Source: Nocardia sp. BSTN01 (GTDB taxonomy: Bacteria; Actinomycetota; Actinomycetes; Mycobacteriales; Mycobacteriaceae). From it: a stretch of 49,583 bases of DNA. The notes below the pieces were generated by a model, which searched no databases, was not told where the DNA came from, and worked only from the letters and a program-made list of their open reading frames with translations. Within the stretch, counting starts at the first letter, position 1; each line of letters begins with the position of its first letter. Position numbers and translations under genes: made by a program. Where the stretch lies: contig NZ_JADKYP010000049.1 in the NCBI RefSeq assembly GCF_015354405.1, positions 1-49,583 of the forward strand, read 5' to 3'. Shown in pieces: positions 25,932 to 33,771 of the stretch.

Positions 25932-26588
25932 CTACGGCTGCCAGGGCAGCAACTGCACCATGAGCCCTTCACAATCGGCGAGCAACGTTTCGGATTCGTC
26001 GCGCAGTCGCGCGGAGACGAAAGTCTTGCGTCCGTCGACCCGATCGACGGTTCCCTCGACCGTCAGCGGCGTCTCCAGCGGTGTCACGTTGCGGTAGTTG
26101 ACGTGCAGAAACGCGGTGCGGCTGATCGGCCGTCCGGCGTAGTGCACCAGCGAGCCGAACAGATCGTCGAACAGCAGCGGCAGCACGCCGCCGTGCACGG
26201 CGTTGTTGCCGCCGAGGTGATACCGGCGGAATTCGCCGCGCATCCGGACACCCGTGGGACCGGCCTCGGTCATCACCCACGGCGGCAGCAGCAGGCTGCC
26301 GCGCCCCGGCAGCGCCGGCACTCGTCCCGACGGGCCCTGCAGTTCCGGTGCGCGGTAGGGCTCGAGCAGTTCGGCCAACGCGTTCACCTGGGCGAGGGCC
26401 TGCCCGAACACCTCGTCGGGGCAATCGACGGAGACGGCGAGGTCCTGGAGCGTGCGCATCGCCTCCAGGAACGGCGCGTAGTTCGCGCCGAGTTCGGCCT
26501 CCTCCACCTTGGGAAATCCGCCGTGCTTCTCGTACTGATCGGCATCGACCGCACTGGTATCGATCGCCGGTTCCGCGCGCTCACTCAT
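25932..26588 (-). CDS. PaaI-type hotdog thioesterase
   Basis: A 218-residue acyl-CoA thioesterase-like protein. The C-terminal hotdog domain (about residues 105-215) shows NNAVHGGVLPLLFDDLFGSL, the HGG motif around the catalytic helix, and FLHVNYRNVTPLETPLTVEGTVDRVDGRKTFVSARLRD. The N-terminal half is helical. ATG 26588 is chosen because upstream residues look non-coding. It is divergent from menB, so a role in hydrolysing an acyl-CoA near the menaquinone pathway (for example DHNA-CoA) is conceivable but not shown by sequence. Confidence 0.78.
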   Translation of the reverse strand: MSERAEPAIDTSAVDADQYEKHGGFPKVEEAELGANYAPFLEAMRTLQDLAVSVDCPDEVFGQALAQVNALAELLEPYRAPELQGPSGRVPALPGRGSLLLPPWVMTEAGPTGVRMRGEFRRYHLGGNNAVHGGVLPLLFDDLFGSLVHYAGRPISRTAFLHVNYRNVTPLETPLTVEGTVDRVDGRKTFVSARLRDESETLLADCEGLMVQLLPWQP

Positions 26589-26730
26589 ACCTGCACGGTA
26601 ACGCCAGTTCTTACACCGTCCAACCCGACCCGTCGGTAGCTCGCCAGTTCTGGGACGTACCGGACGAACATCACATTTTCGGCGGCCTGCCCCGGCACGG
26701 GCGCACAGCCGGTGACAGGTGGGGTGCATG

Positions 26731-27633
26731 ATGGCTCGGGTGACGTTCAATCCGAAACTCTGGGAGCCCGTCGCGGGTTTCGAGGACCTGACCGACATCA
26801 CCTATCACCGGCACATCGAGCAGGGCACCGTCCGCGTGGCCTTCGATCGCCCTGAGGTGCGCAATGCCTTCCGGCCGCACACCGTCGACGAGCTGTATCG
26901 CGCGCTCGACCACGCGCGGATGACGCCGGATGTGGGTGCGGTCCTGCTCACCGGGAACGGCCCCAGCCCCAAGGACGGCGGATGGGCGTTCTGCTCCGGC
27001 GGCGATCAGCGCATCCGCGGGCGCAGCGGATATCAGTACGCCGACGGCGAGACCGCCGACACCGTCGACAAGGCCCGCGCCGGACGCCTGCACATCCTCG
27101 AGGTGCAGCGGCTGATCCGGTTCATGCCGAAGGTAGTCATCGCGCTGGTCAACGGCTGGGCGGCCGGGGGCGGGCACAGCCTGCACGTGGTCTGCGACCT
27201 GACCCTGGCCAGCCGCGAGCACGCCCGGTTCAAGCAGACCGACGCCGACGTGGGCAGCTTCGACGGCGGCTACGGCAGCGCCTACCTGGCGAAGATGGTC
27301 GGGCAGAAATTCGCCCGGGAGATCTTCTTCCTGGGCCGCCCCTACACCGCCGAGCAGATGCACCACATGGGTGCGGTGAACGCGGTCGTCGACCACGACC
27401 GGCTCGAGGACGAGGCGCTGGAGTGGACCGCCGACATCCTCGCGAAATCGCCGCAGGCCCAGCGCATGCTCAAATACGCGTTCAACCTGACCGACGACGG
27501 CCTGGTGGGCCAGCAGCTCTTCGCCGGGGAAGCGACCCGCCTCGCCTACATGACCGACGAGGCGGTCGAGGGCCGCGACGCGTTCCTGGAGAAGCGCGAG
27601 CCGGACTGGAGTCCCTACCCGTACCACTTCTGA
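26731..27633 (+). CDS. menB: 1,4-dihydroxy-2-naphthoyl-CoA synthase
   Basis: A 300-residue crotonase-fold enzyme that cyclises o-succinylbenzoyl-CoA to DHNA-CoA. Oxyanion-hole elements are WAFCSGGDQRIRGRSGY and VNGWAAGGGHSLHVVCDLTLASREHA. The catalytic-region DVGSFDGGYGSAYLAKMVGQKFAREIFFLGRPYTA and the C-terminal EKREPDWSPYPYHF are MenB hallmarks. Two adjacent ATGs (26728, 26731) are possible starts after a GGTGGGG. The order menB, VOC, pitA, small membrane protein, DUF3349, menE exactly matches the mycobacterial Rv0548c-Rv0542c block. Confidence 0.94.
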   Translation: MARVTFNPKLWEPVAGFEDLTDITYHRHIEQGTVRVAFDRPEVRNAFRPHTVDELYRALDHARMTPDVGAVLLTGNGPSPKDGGWAFCSGGDQRIRGRSGYQYADGETADTVDKARAGRLHILEVQRLIRFMPKVVIALVNGWAAGGGHSLHVVCDLTLASREHARFKQTDADVGSFDGGYGSAYLAKMVGQKFAREIFFLGRPYTAEQMHHMGAVNAVVDHDRLEDEALEWTADILAKSPQAQRMLKYAFNLTDDGLVGQQLFAGEATRLAYMTDEAVEGRDAFLEKREPDWSPYPYHF

Positions 27634-27700
27634 GCAGGGCTTCCCGCCGGACCTCGCGAAGCGGCCACTCGGCCCGAGCCCGTCCCTCTAGGCTCGATTC

Positions 27701-28096
27701 GTGGACATCCTCAGCAGTCGAATCATCCTGCGGCCGAGCGATTACGAACGCACGCTGGCGTTCTACCGGGACGGGCTCGAGTTGGCGATCGCGCGGGAGT
27801 ATCCCGGCGGCACGGTGTTCTTCGCCGGGCAATCGCTGATCGAGGTGGCCGCGCACGGCCGCGACGAGGCGGCCCCGGCCGGTTTCGCGGGCGCTGTGTG
27901 GTTACAGGTGCGCAACGCGAGTATCGCGGCCACGGAATTGGCGACCCGGGGTGTCCCGATCGATCGCCCGCCGGTGCGGGAACCGTGGGGTCTGATCGAG
28001 ATGTGGCTGCGCGATCCGGACGGCGTCGCGATCGTGCTGGTGGAGGTGCCCGCCGACCATCCGATCCGGCGTGACACCCGCAAGCCCCCGGAATGA
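27701..28096 (+). CDS. VOC/glyoxalase-fold protein (Rv0546c-like)
   Basis: A 131-residue VOC-superfamily protein starting at a GTG: VDILSSRIILRPSDYERTLAFYRDGLELAI, with GGTVFFAGQSLIEVAAHG and, at the end, GLIEMWLRDPDGVAIVLVEVPADHP. The pattern R...E...E fits a metal-binding or ligand-binding VOC dimer. It lies between menB and pitA, exactly as Rv0546c does in M. tuberculosis. A role connected to menaquinone is suggested only by that conserved position. Confidence 0.82.
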   Translation: MDILSSRIILRPSDYERTLAFYRDGLELAIAREYPGGTVFFAGQSLIEVAAHGRDEAAPAGFAGAVWLQVRNASIAATELATRGVPIDRPPVREPWGLIEMWLRDPDGVAIVLVEVPADHPIRRDTRKPPE

Positions 28097-28145
28097 CCCC
28101 GCCTTACCATCCCGGTTCGTCCGACATGTCGGGAACCTGGCCAAC

Positions 28146-28166
28146 GCGTTAACGGATCGATAACGC
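28146..28166. promoter_or_regulatory. Imperfect palindrome before pitA
   Basis: GCGTTA at 28146-28151 and TAACGC at 28161-28166 are inverted arms; the centre (aCGgatCGa) is also symmetric around CG...CG. The element sits 11 bases before the pitA start and could be an operator. No known regulator's consensus was matched. Confidence 0.35.
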
Positions 28167-28177
28167 ACACTGGAGGC

Positions 28178-29683
28178 GTGACCGCCGAACTGTTCGTTCT
28201 GCTCATCGTCGTCGTCACGGCTCTCGTTTTCGACTTCACCAACGGCTTCCACGACACCGCCAACGCCATGGCGACCTCGATCGCCACCGGCGCCCTGCGC
28301 CCGCGCGCCGCGGTGCTGCTGTCGGGCGGGCTGAATCTGATCGGCGCCTTCCTCAGCGTCGAGGTCGCCGCCACCGTCGCCGAAGGCATCGTGCGCCTGG
28401 ACGAGGTGGGCGGCGCCGATCTGCTCGCCATCGTCTTCGCCGGACTGGTCGGCGGGATTCTGTGGAATCTGCTCACCTGGCTGTTCGGGCTGCCGTCGAG
28501 TTCCTCCCACGCCCTGTTCGGCGGGCTCATCGGGGCCACCATCGCCGCGCTCGGCTGGAGCGGGGTGATCTGGTCGGCCGGGCAGAAGGGCGTGCTCACC
28601 AAGATCATCGTGCCCGCGGTGCTGGCGCCCGTGGTCGCGGCGCTGGTCGCCTCGATCGGCACCTGGCTGGTGTACCGGATCACCCGCAGCAGCGATCAGC
28701 GAGTGGTGAACCGGAGTTTCCGATGGGGCCAGATCGGTTCGGCCTCACTGGTGTCGCTGGCCCACGGCACCAACGACGCGCAGAAGACCATGGGCATCAT
28801 CTTCCTGGCGCTCATCGCCTACGGATCCAAACAACCCAGCGACCCGTTGCCGCTGTGGGTGATCGTGGCCTGTGCGGTGGCCATCGCCGCGGGCACCTCG
28901 CTGGGCGGCTGGCGCATCATCCGGACCCTCGGTAAGGGTCTGGTCGACATCACCCCGCCGCAGGGGCTGGCGGCCGAATCCACCAGCGCCGCGATCATTC
29001 TCACCTCGGCGCATTTCGGCTTGCCGCTGTCGACCACGCAGACGGTGACGGGCGCCATCCTGGGCACGGGCATGGGCCGTCCGGGCGCCGAGGTGCGCTG
29101 GTCGGTGCTCGGGCGCATGGTGGTGGCCTGGGTCTTCACCCTTCCGCTGGCCGGGCTGGCCGGCGCGATCTGCTGGGCGCTGGCGCATCTGATCGGCGGA
29201 CTGCCCGGGGTGCTGGTGGTCTTCGCCATCCTCGTCGCGATGGCCGGCCTGATCTATCTGCGCTCGCGCCGGACGCCCGTGCACGCCGCGAACGTCAACG
29301 AGCAGTGGACGAGCCTGCCGGGCACCGACGGCACCGGACCAGCCGAATCACCGTCGGCGGGTCCCGAATTCGGCCCGGCTACCGGGTCCGAGCCCGGCGC
29401 TTCGGCGCCCGCTGGATCCGGTCGCGCCGACTCTGCGCCCACCGACACCGGACGCACGAACGCCGGGCCCGCCGACACCCGGTCCGCGGGTGCCGAGGAC
29501 AACACCGCGACGTCCGCGCCCGCTGGATCCGGTCGCGCCGACTCCCCCGCCGGCTCCGGGTCGAATACACCGGCCACCGCTCCGGGTGATCCCGCCCACC
29601 CGGGCCGCCGGCCGTCCGATACCCCGAAGCCCGCACGGACCGACGATTCACGCGCCTCCCATCGCGCCGCAAGGAATTTCTGA
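28178..29683 (+). CDS. pitA: Low-affinity inorganic phosphate transporter (PiT family)
   Basis: A 501-residue membrane transporter using the proton or metal-phosphate gradient. Both PHO4 signatures are visible: FDFTNGFHDTANAMATSIATG near residue 18 and LAHGTNDAQKTMGIIFLAL near residue 195, with about 10 hydrophobic helices to residue 370. The last 120 residues are a Pro/Ala/Ser/Gly-rich, probably cytoplasmic disordered tail with an internal duplication, longer than in typical PitA. Start GTG 28178 follows TGGAGG. Its stop overlaps the next gene's ATG. Order matches Rv0545c. Confidence 0.9.
   Translation: MTAELFVLLIVVVTALVFDFTNGFHDTANAMATSIATGALRPRAAVLLSGGLNLIGAFLSVEVAATVAEGIVRLDEVGGADLLAIVFAGLVGGILWNLLTWLFGLPSSSSHALFGGLIGATIAALGWSGVIWSAGQKGVLTKIIVPAVLAPVVAALVASIGTWLVYRITRSSDQRVVNRSFRWGQIGSASLVSLAHGTNDAQKTMGIIFLALIAYGSKQPSDPLPLWVIVACAVAIAAGTSLGGWRIIRTLGKGLVDITPPQGLAAESTSAAIILTSAHFGLPLSTTQTVTGAILGTGMGRPGAEVRWSVLGRMVVAWVFTLPLAGLAGAICWALAHLIGGLPGVLVVFAILVAMAGLIYLRSRRTPVHAANVNEQWTSLPGTDGTGPAESPSAGPEFGPATGSEPGASAPAGSGRADSAPTDTGRTNAGPADTRSAGAEDNTATSAPAGSGRADSPAGSGSNTPATAPGDPAHPGRRPSDTPKPARTDDSRASHRAARNF
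29405..29544 (+). repeat. 29-bp direct repeat in the pitA tail
   Basis: An identical 29-base block occurs at 29405-29433 and 29516-29544, 111 bases (37 codons) apart, both encoding APAGSGRADS in the same frame. This indicates in-frame duplication in the disordered tail. Confidence 0.8.
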
Positions 29684-29961
29684 TGCAGACCCTGATCGAC
29701 GATCTGACCGAACTGTGGCGAGTCACCGCCGCCGCCTTGATCTTCGGGGCGGGCCTGCCGGCGATCTTCGCGCTCGGGGTGCGGCTGCATTCGATCGCCG
29801 GGGCTGCGCCCCAACCGGATTCCACCCGCCGGCGTGCGGCTGCGGCCTGCGCGGGGTTGTGCTATTCGGTGGTAACGCTGACCGTCATCGCCGGAGTGCT
29901 GTTCGTTGCCAGAGGTTTTCTGGCCGCGCGGCTCGGCATCCATCTGTTCGGTCAAGGCTGA
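29683..29961 (+). CDS. Small membrane protein (Rv0544c-like)
   Basis: A 92-residue protein with two hydrophobic segments (LWRVTAAALIFGAGLPAIFALGV and CAGLCYSVVTLTVIAGVLFVA) separated by a short polar loop, consistent with a two-helix membrane hairpin. Its ATG overlaps the pitA stop (TGATG), so translation is coupled. Position equals Rv0544c behind pitA. It may be an accessory subunit of the phosphate transporter, which is inference from conserved coupling only. Confidence 0.8.
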   Translation: MQTLIDDLTELWRVTAAALIFGAGLPAIFALGVRLHSIAGAAPQPDSTRRRAAAACAGLCYSVVTLTVIAGVLFVARGFLAARLGIHLFGQG

Positions 29962-30001
29962 GCGGCCGCACGGCGCCGCCCTGATCGTCGAAAGGACATT
30001 C

Positions 30002-30352
30002 GTGACCACCGAATCCGCATCGCCCCAGCAACCCGAACCGAACGAGACGACGCCGTCGGTCCTGCAGAAGGTGCTGGGCTGGCTGCGCGCCGGATATCCG
30101 CAGGGTGTGCCCCAATCCGACTATGTCGCGCTGCTGGCCGTCCTGCATCGCCGGCTCACCGACTACGAGGTGCATCTGGTGGTCGAGGAGCTGGTGCGCG
30201 AACGCGCCGGCGACGACGAGATCGCCCAGCACGAGATCGAGGCGGCGATCGCCCGAGTTGCCAAGGAGCTGCCGGGCGAGGACGATATCGCTCGAGTGGC
30301 ATCGCATCTGGCAGCGGGTGGTTGGCCGCTGGCGACACCGACGTCGGACTGA
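30002..30352 (+). CDS. DUF3349 domain protein (Rv0543c-like)
   Basis: A 116-residue soluble helical protein with the DUF3349 pattern: VLQKVLGWLRAGYPQGVPQSDYVALLAVLHRRLTDYEVHLVVEEL, followed by a basic/acidic helix and RVASHLAAGGWPL. GTG 30002 is preceded by GAAAGGA; the first 25 residues are polar and probably flexible. It lies between the small membrane protein and menE, the same position as Rv0543c. No enzyme motif is present and the function is unknown. Confidence 0.82.
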   Translation: MTTESASPQQPEPNETTPSVLQKVLGWLRAGYPQGVPQSDYVALLAVLHRRLTDYEVHLVVEELVRERAGDDEIAQHEIEAAIARVAKELPGEDDIARVASHLAAGGWPLATPTSD

Positions 30353-30427
30353 CCTCCTCCCCGATTCAGCGAAGGAAGTGCGGACCCGTTCACGGGTCAT
30401 CGACCTCGACATGACACGATCGCGAAC

Positions 30428-31585
30428 GTGAGCACCCTGCGGACCCTCCCCATGCCCACCGGAGCCGCGGTGGGTGACGTCTTGCCGCATCTGCGGGAAG
30501 CCTTGGAGGGCAACGGTCCGGCGTGGCTGCCGATCCCCACCGGCGATCGCCGGGAATCCCATCGACTCTCCAGCGCACTGCGCCCGGGTGAGGAGATCGA
30601 GGACGACGTGGCCCTGGTGGTCACCACCTCCGGCACCACCGGCGTGCCCAAGGGCGCGATGCTCACCTCGGCCGCCCTGCGCGCCAGCGGCGATGCCACC
30701 CACGAGCGGCTCGGCGGACCGGGCCAGTGGCTGCTGGCGCTGCCGACCCATCACATCGCCGGGGTTCAGGTGTTGTTGCGCAGTATTCAGGCGGGCACCG
30801 AACCGGTGGTGCTGGACGTCTCGGGTGGTTTCCTGCCCGGCGGGCTGGCGACGGCGGTGTCCGGTATGACCGGACCACGGCGCTACACCTCGCTGGTGCC
30901 GACGCAACTCATCAAGGCACTCGACGATCCGGTCGGCGCGCAGGCGCTCGCGGCACTGGACGCGGTCCTGGTCGGCGGCGCGGCGACACCGAAGCCGGTG
31001 CTCGATCGGGCCCGCGCGGCCGGCATCAACGTGGTCCGCACCTACGGCATGAGCGAGACCTGCGGCGGCTGCGTCTACGAGGGTGTGCCGCTGGCGGGTG
31101 CGAAGGTGCGCATCGAGGACGGGCGAGTGCTGCTGGGCGGGCCCATGCTGGCCAAGGGCTATCGCGGCATCCCCGATCATCCGGCGTTCGCCGAGCCCGG
31201 CTGGTTCCGCACCGAGGACGCCGGCACCTTCGACGACGGCGTACTGACCATCACCGGCCGCCTGGACGAGGCGATCATGACCGGCGGCCTGCTGGTGATC
31301 CCGCAGGTCGTCGAGGCCGTGCTCGCCACCCACCCGGCGATCAACGAGGCCGTGGTACTGGGCCTGCCCGATCCGCGGCTGGGCCAGCGGGTGGCGGTGG
31401 CGGTGGTCCCCAATCCGGGCGCGACCCCCACGCTGGACGAATTGCGCGCGCATGTGGTGGCCGAACTGGACCCGATCGCGGCCCCGCGGGAACTGGCGAT
31501 CCTCGACGAGATCCCGATGCGCGGCCCGGGCAAGCCGAATCGCGTGAAGCTGCGCGAGCACCTGCTCGAGCAGGCGACGCCCTGA
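30428..31585 (+). CDS. menE: o-Succinylbenzoate-CoA ligase
   Basis: A 385-residue acyl-adenylate-forming ligase that activates o-succinylbenzoate for MenB. The AMP-binding motif LVVTTSGTTGVPKGAMLTS lies at about residues 63-81. YGMSETCGGCVYEG and GWFRTEDAGTFDDGVLTITGRLDE follow, and the catalytic lysine region GPGKPNRVKLREHL is near the C-terminus. It is short for the superfamily but normal for actinobacterial MenE, which has a reduced N-terminal domain. The start is GTG 30428. It ends the conserved menB-menE block; the neighbour menC is not in the window. Confidence 0.92.
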   Translation: MSTLRTLPMPTGAAVGDVLPHLREALEGNGPAWLPIPTGDRRESHRLSSALRPGEEIEDDVALVVTTSGTTGVPKGAMLTSAALRASGDATHERLGGPGQWLLALPTHHIAGVQVLLRSIQAGTEPVVLDVSGGFLPGGLATAVSGMTGPRRYTSLVPTQLIKALDDPVGAQALAALDAVLVGGAATPKPVLDRARAAGINVVRTYGMSETCGGCVYEGVPLAGAKVRIEDGRVLLGGPMLAKGYRGIPDHPAFAEPGWFRTEDAGTFDDGVLTITGRLDEAIMTGGLLVIPQVVEAVLATHPAINEAVVLGLPDPRLGQRVAVAVVPNPGATPTLDELRAHVVAELDPIAAPRELAILDEIPMRGPGKPNRVKLREHLLEQATP

Positions 31586-31652
31586 TCGCGCCGGAGTGAC
31601 GCGGCACACACCCGCACACTTCGCATAACCCCTTCGACCTGCGACGATGCCG

Positions 31653-31736
31653 CCGCTTGCGTCGCCCGAGCGGCGTGCAAGCGGCCCGCGGCCACGCTTG
31701 CGCGACCGTGCAACAGCGGCGCAAGCCGGGTGCAAG
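31653..31736. promoter_or_regulatory. Cluster of GCTTGC/GCAAGC half-sites before the ABC exporter
   Basis: CCGCTTGC (31653-31660) pairs with GCAAGCGG (31677-31684), and further GCTTGC (31696), GTGCAAC, GCGCAAGC and GTGCAAG elements follow within 60 bases. The spacing suggests several operator sites for a repressor of the drrAB-like genes. The regulator is not identified. Confidence 0.5.
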
Positions 31737-31758
31737 ACGCCCCCCGCACAGTTGTGGC

Positions 31759-32775
31759 ATGACTTCTTACGCACCTGCTGATGCACTCGCCATCGAGGCG
31801 GACGGGCTGGTCAAGGTCTTCGGGGAGCAGCGGGCCGTCGACGGCGTGAGCCTGGCGGTGCCGCAGGGCGCCGTCTACGGCGTGCTCGGCCCGAACGGGG
31901 CCGGCAAGACCACCACCATCCGCATGCTCGCCACCCTGCTGCGCCCCGACGGCGGCCGGGCCCGGATCTTCGGTCACGATGTCGTGGCCGAACCCACCGC
32001 GGTCCGCTCGCTGATCGGCGTCACCGGGCAGTACGCCTCGGTCGACGAAAAGCTCAGCGCCACCGAGAATCTGATCATCTTCTCCCGCCTGCTCGGGCTG
32101 AGCCGATCCGAGGCCAAGCGCCGCGCGGCCGACCTGCTCGAGGAATTCGGGCTCACCGAGGCGGCGACCAAGGCCCTGGAAAACTTCTCCGGCGGTATGC
32201 GCCGGCGCCTGGATCTGGCCGCCAGCCTGATCGCGACACCGCCGCTGCTGTTCCTCGACGAGCCGACCACCGGCCTGGATCCGCGCACTCGCGCGCAGAT
32301 GTGGGAGACCATCCGCCGGCTCGTGCGCGAGGGCGCCACGGTGCTGCTCACCACGCAGTACCTGGACGAGGCCGATCAGCTCGCCGACCGCATCGCGGTG
32401 ATCGACCACGGCAAGGTGATCGCCGACGGCACCTCCGACGAACTCAAGGGTTCGGTCGGGCAGTCGGCGCTGCAGATCACCGTCGCCGACCGCGACACCA
32501 TCGAACAAGCTCGCACCCTGATCGGCGAATTCCTCTCCCGCGCCGACGGCAAGCTGGTCGAGGCGAGCATCTCCCCCGAGGCCGGTCGCGTCACCGCCCC
32601 GCTCGGCGATCCGAGCGTGACCGCGGATCTGCTGATCCGGTTGCGCGACAACGATATCCGCGTCGACGAAATCACCGTCAGCAAGCCGAGCCTGGACGAG
32701 GTGTTCTTCGCCCTCACCGGCCATGCCGCCGAATCCGAGGACGCCGGCACCGATTCCGAGGGCACCGCGGCATGA
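31759..32775 (+). CDS. DrrA-type ABC transporter ATPase
   Basis: A 338-residue ATPase subunit of a daunorubicin-resistance-type exporter. It shows Walker A GPNGAGKTTTIRML (about residues 43-56), the Q-loop region GVTGQYASVDEKLSATENL, the signature FSGGMRRRLDLA, Walker B LLFLDEPTTGLDPRTR and the switch histidine in TTQYLDEADQLADRIAVIDHG. The C-terminal DrrA extension ends SLDEVFFALTGHAAE. ATG 31759 was chosen; the frame is open upstream through the operator cluster. The permease follows 43 bases later. It likely exports a hydrophobic drug or metabolite. Confidence 0.92.
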   Translation: MTSYAPADALAIEADGLVKVFGEQRAVDGVSLAVPQGAVYGVLGPNGAGKTTTIRMLATLLRPDGGRARIFGHDVVAEPTAVRSLIGVTGQYASVDEKLSATENLIIFSRLLGLSRSEAKRRAADLLEEFGLTEAATKALENFSGGMRRRLDLAASLIATPPLLFLDEPTTGLDPRTRAQMWETIRRLVREGATVLLTTQYLDEADQLADRIAVIDHGKVIADGTSDELKGSVGQSALQITVADRDTIEQARTLIGEFLSRADGKLVEASISPEAGRVTAPLGDPSVTADLLIRLRDNDIRVDEITVSKPSLDEVFFALTGHAAESEDAGTDSEGTAA

Positions 32776-32818
32776 GACCGGCCCCCGCCACGTTCCCCAC
32801 TCCCCCGAAGGACATATC

Positions 32819-33658
32819 GTGACCACCACTCTTCCCGCTCCCGCAACCGGCCGGCACGCCGCGCGCGCCGCGATTCCCGTTGCCAGCAATCGCATTTCAC
32901 TGCGCCAGACCGTCGCGAACTCGCTCACCATGGCGTATCGCGGCATCCTCAAGATCAAGCACAATCCGGAACAGCTGTTCGACGTCACCGTGCAGCCGAT
33001 CCTGTTCACCGCCCTGTTCGCCTACATCTTCGGCGGCGCGATCGGTGGCAGCGTGCAGGCCTATCTACCGGTGCTGATTCCGGGCATCCTGGTCCAGACG
33101 GTCGTGCTCACCTCGGTCGTCACCGGCACCCAGTTGCGTGAAGATATGGACAAGGGCGTCTTCGACCGCTTCAAATCCCTTCCCATCGCCCGGGTTTCAG
33201 CCCTGGCCGGCGCACTGATCGCCGATATGGTGCGCTACGGCATCGCAACGGTGCTCACCATCGTGGTCGGCCTGATCCTGGGCTACCGGCCCGAGGGCGG
33301 CGTGGTCGGCGTGGTCGTCGCCGGTCTGGTCGTGGTGTTCTGCTCGTTCGCGGTCAGCTGGATCTGGGCTCTGGTCGGTGTCACCGGTAAGAGCGCCGCC
33401 TCGGTGCAGGGCATCTCCATGATGATCATGTTCCCGCTGACCTTCATGTCCGGTGCGTTCGCTCTCGTCAGCACCATGCCCGGCTGGATGCAGGGCATCA
33501 ACAAGGCCAATCCCGTGTACTACATGGTGAATTCGTGCCGCGAGCTGATGAACGGCAACATCTACAGCAGCAACCTGGCGTGGTGCCTGATCGGCTCGGC
33601 GATCGTGATCGCGATCTTCGCACCGCTGGCCATCCGGGCCTACATGCGCCGGGCGTGA
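32819..33658 (+). CDS. DrrB-type ABC transporter permease
   Basis: A 279-residue membrane subunit of the ABC-2 family. After a polar N-terminus come six hydrophobic segments, with the DrrB-type cytoplasmic coupling element LREDMDKGVFDRFKSLPIARVSALAG between helices 2 and 3 and a helix-rich end (FPLTFMSGAFALVSTMPGWMQGINKANPVYYMVN). GTG 32819 follows GAAGGA. It forms an exporter with the preceding ATPase and ends just ahead of a strong terminator hairpin. Confidence 0.9.
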   Translation: MTTTLPAPATGRHAARAAIPVASNRISLRQTVANSLTMAYRGILKIKHNPEQLFDVTVQPILFTALFAYIFGGAIGGSVQAYLPVLIPGILVQTVVLTSVVTGTQLREDMDKGVFDRFKSLPIARVSALAGALIADMVRYGIATVLTIVVGLILGYRPEGGVVGVVVAGLVVVFCSFAVSWIWALVGVTGKSAASVQGISMMIMFPLTFMSGAFALVSTMPGWMQGINKANPVYYMVNSCRELMNGNIYSSNLAWCLIGSAIVIAIFAPLAIRAYMRRA

Positions 33659-33676
33659 TGTCCCGCACCACCACCC

Positions 33677-33716
33677 TGTCCGCCGGTCGCGAGAGCGACC
33701 GGCGGACACCGCTTTT
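33677..33716 (+). terminator. Strong hairpin terminator after the ABC exporter
   Basis: TGTCCGCCGGTCGC (33677-33690) and its exact reverse complement (33695-33708) give a 14-bp GC-rich stem with a GAGA tetraloop, followed by a short T-run (TTTT at 33713-33716). It separates the exporter from the convergent regulator gene. Confidence 0.85.
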
Positions 33717-33771
33717 CGCGGATGTCGCCGCATCGCCCGGCATGCGGCCCGGCGACCGCTCGACTGCCGCC

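Noticed and set aside
26602-26651. Two copies of CGCCAGTTCT between the thioesterase and menB
   Set aside because: A 10-base direct repeat is weak evidence for a regulatory site; no symmetry or second pair.
29885-33009. Two long minus-strand frames (29885-31786, 31177-33009) opposite menE and the ABC genes
   Set aside because: The plus-strand genes have strong family motifs; the antisense frames are His/Arg/Gly-rich with no resemblance.
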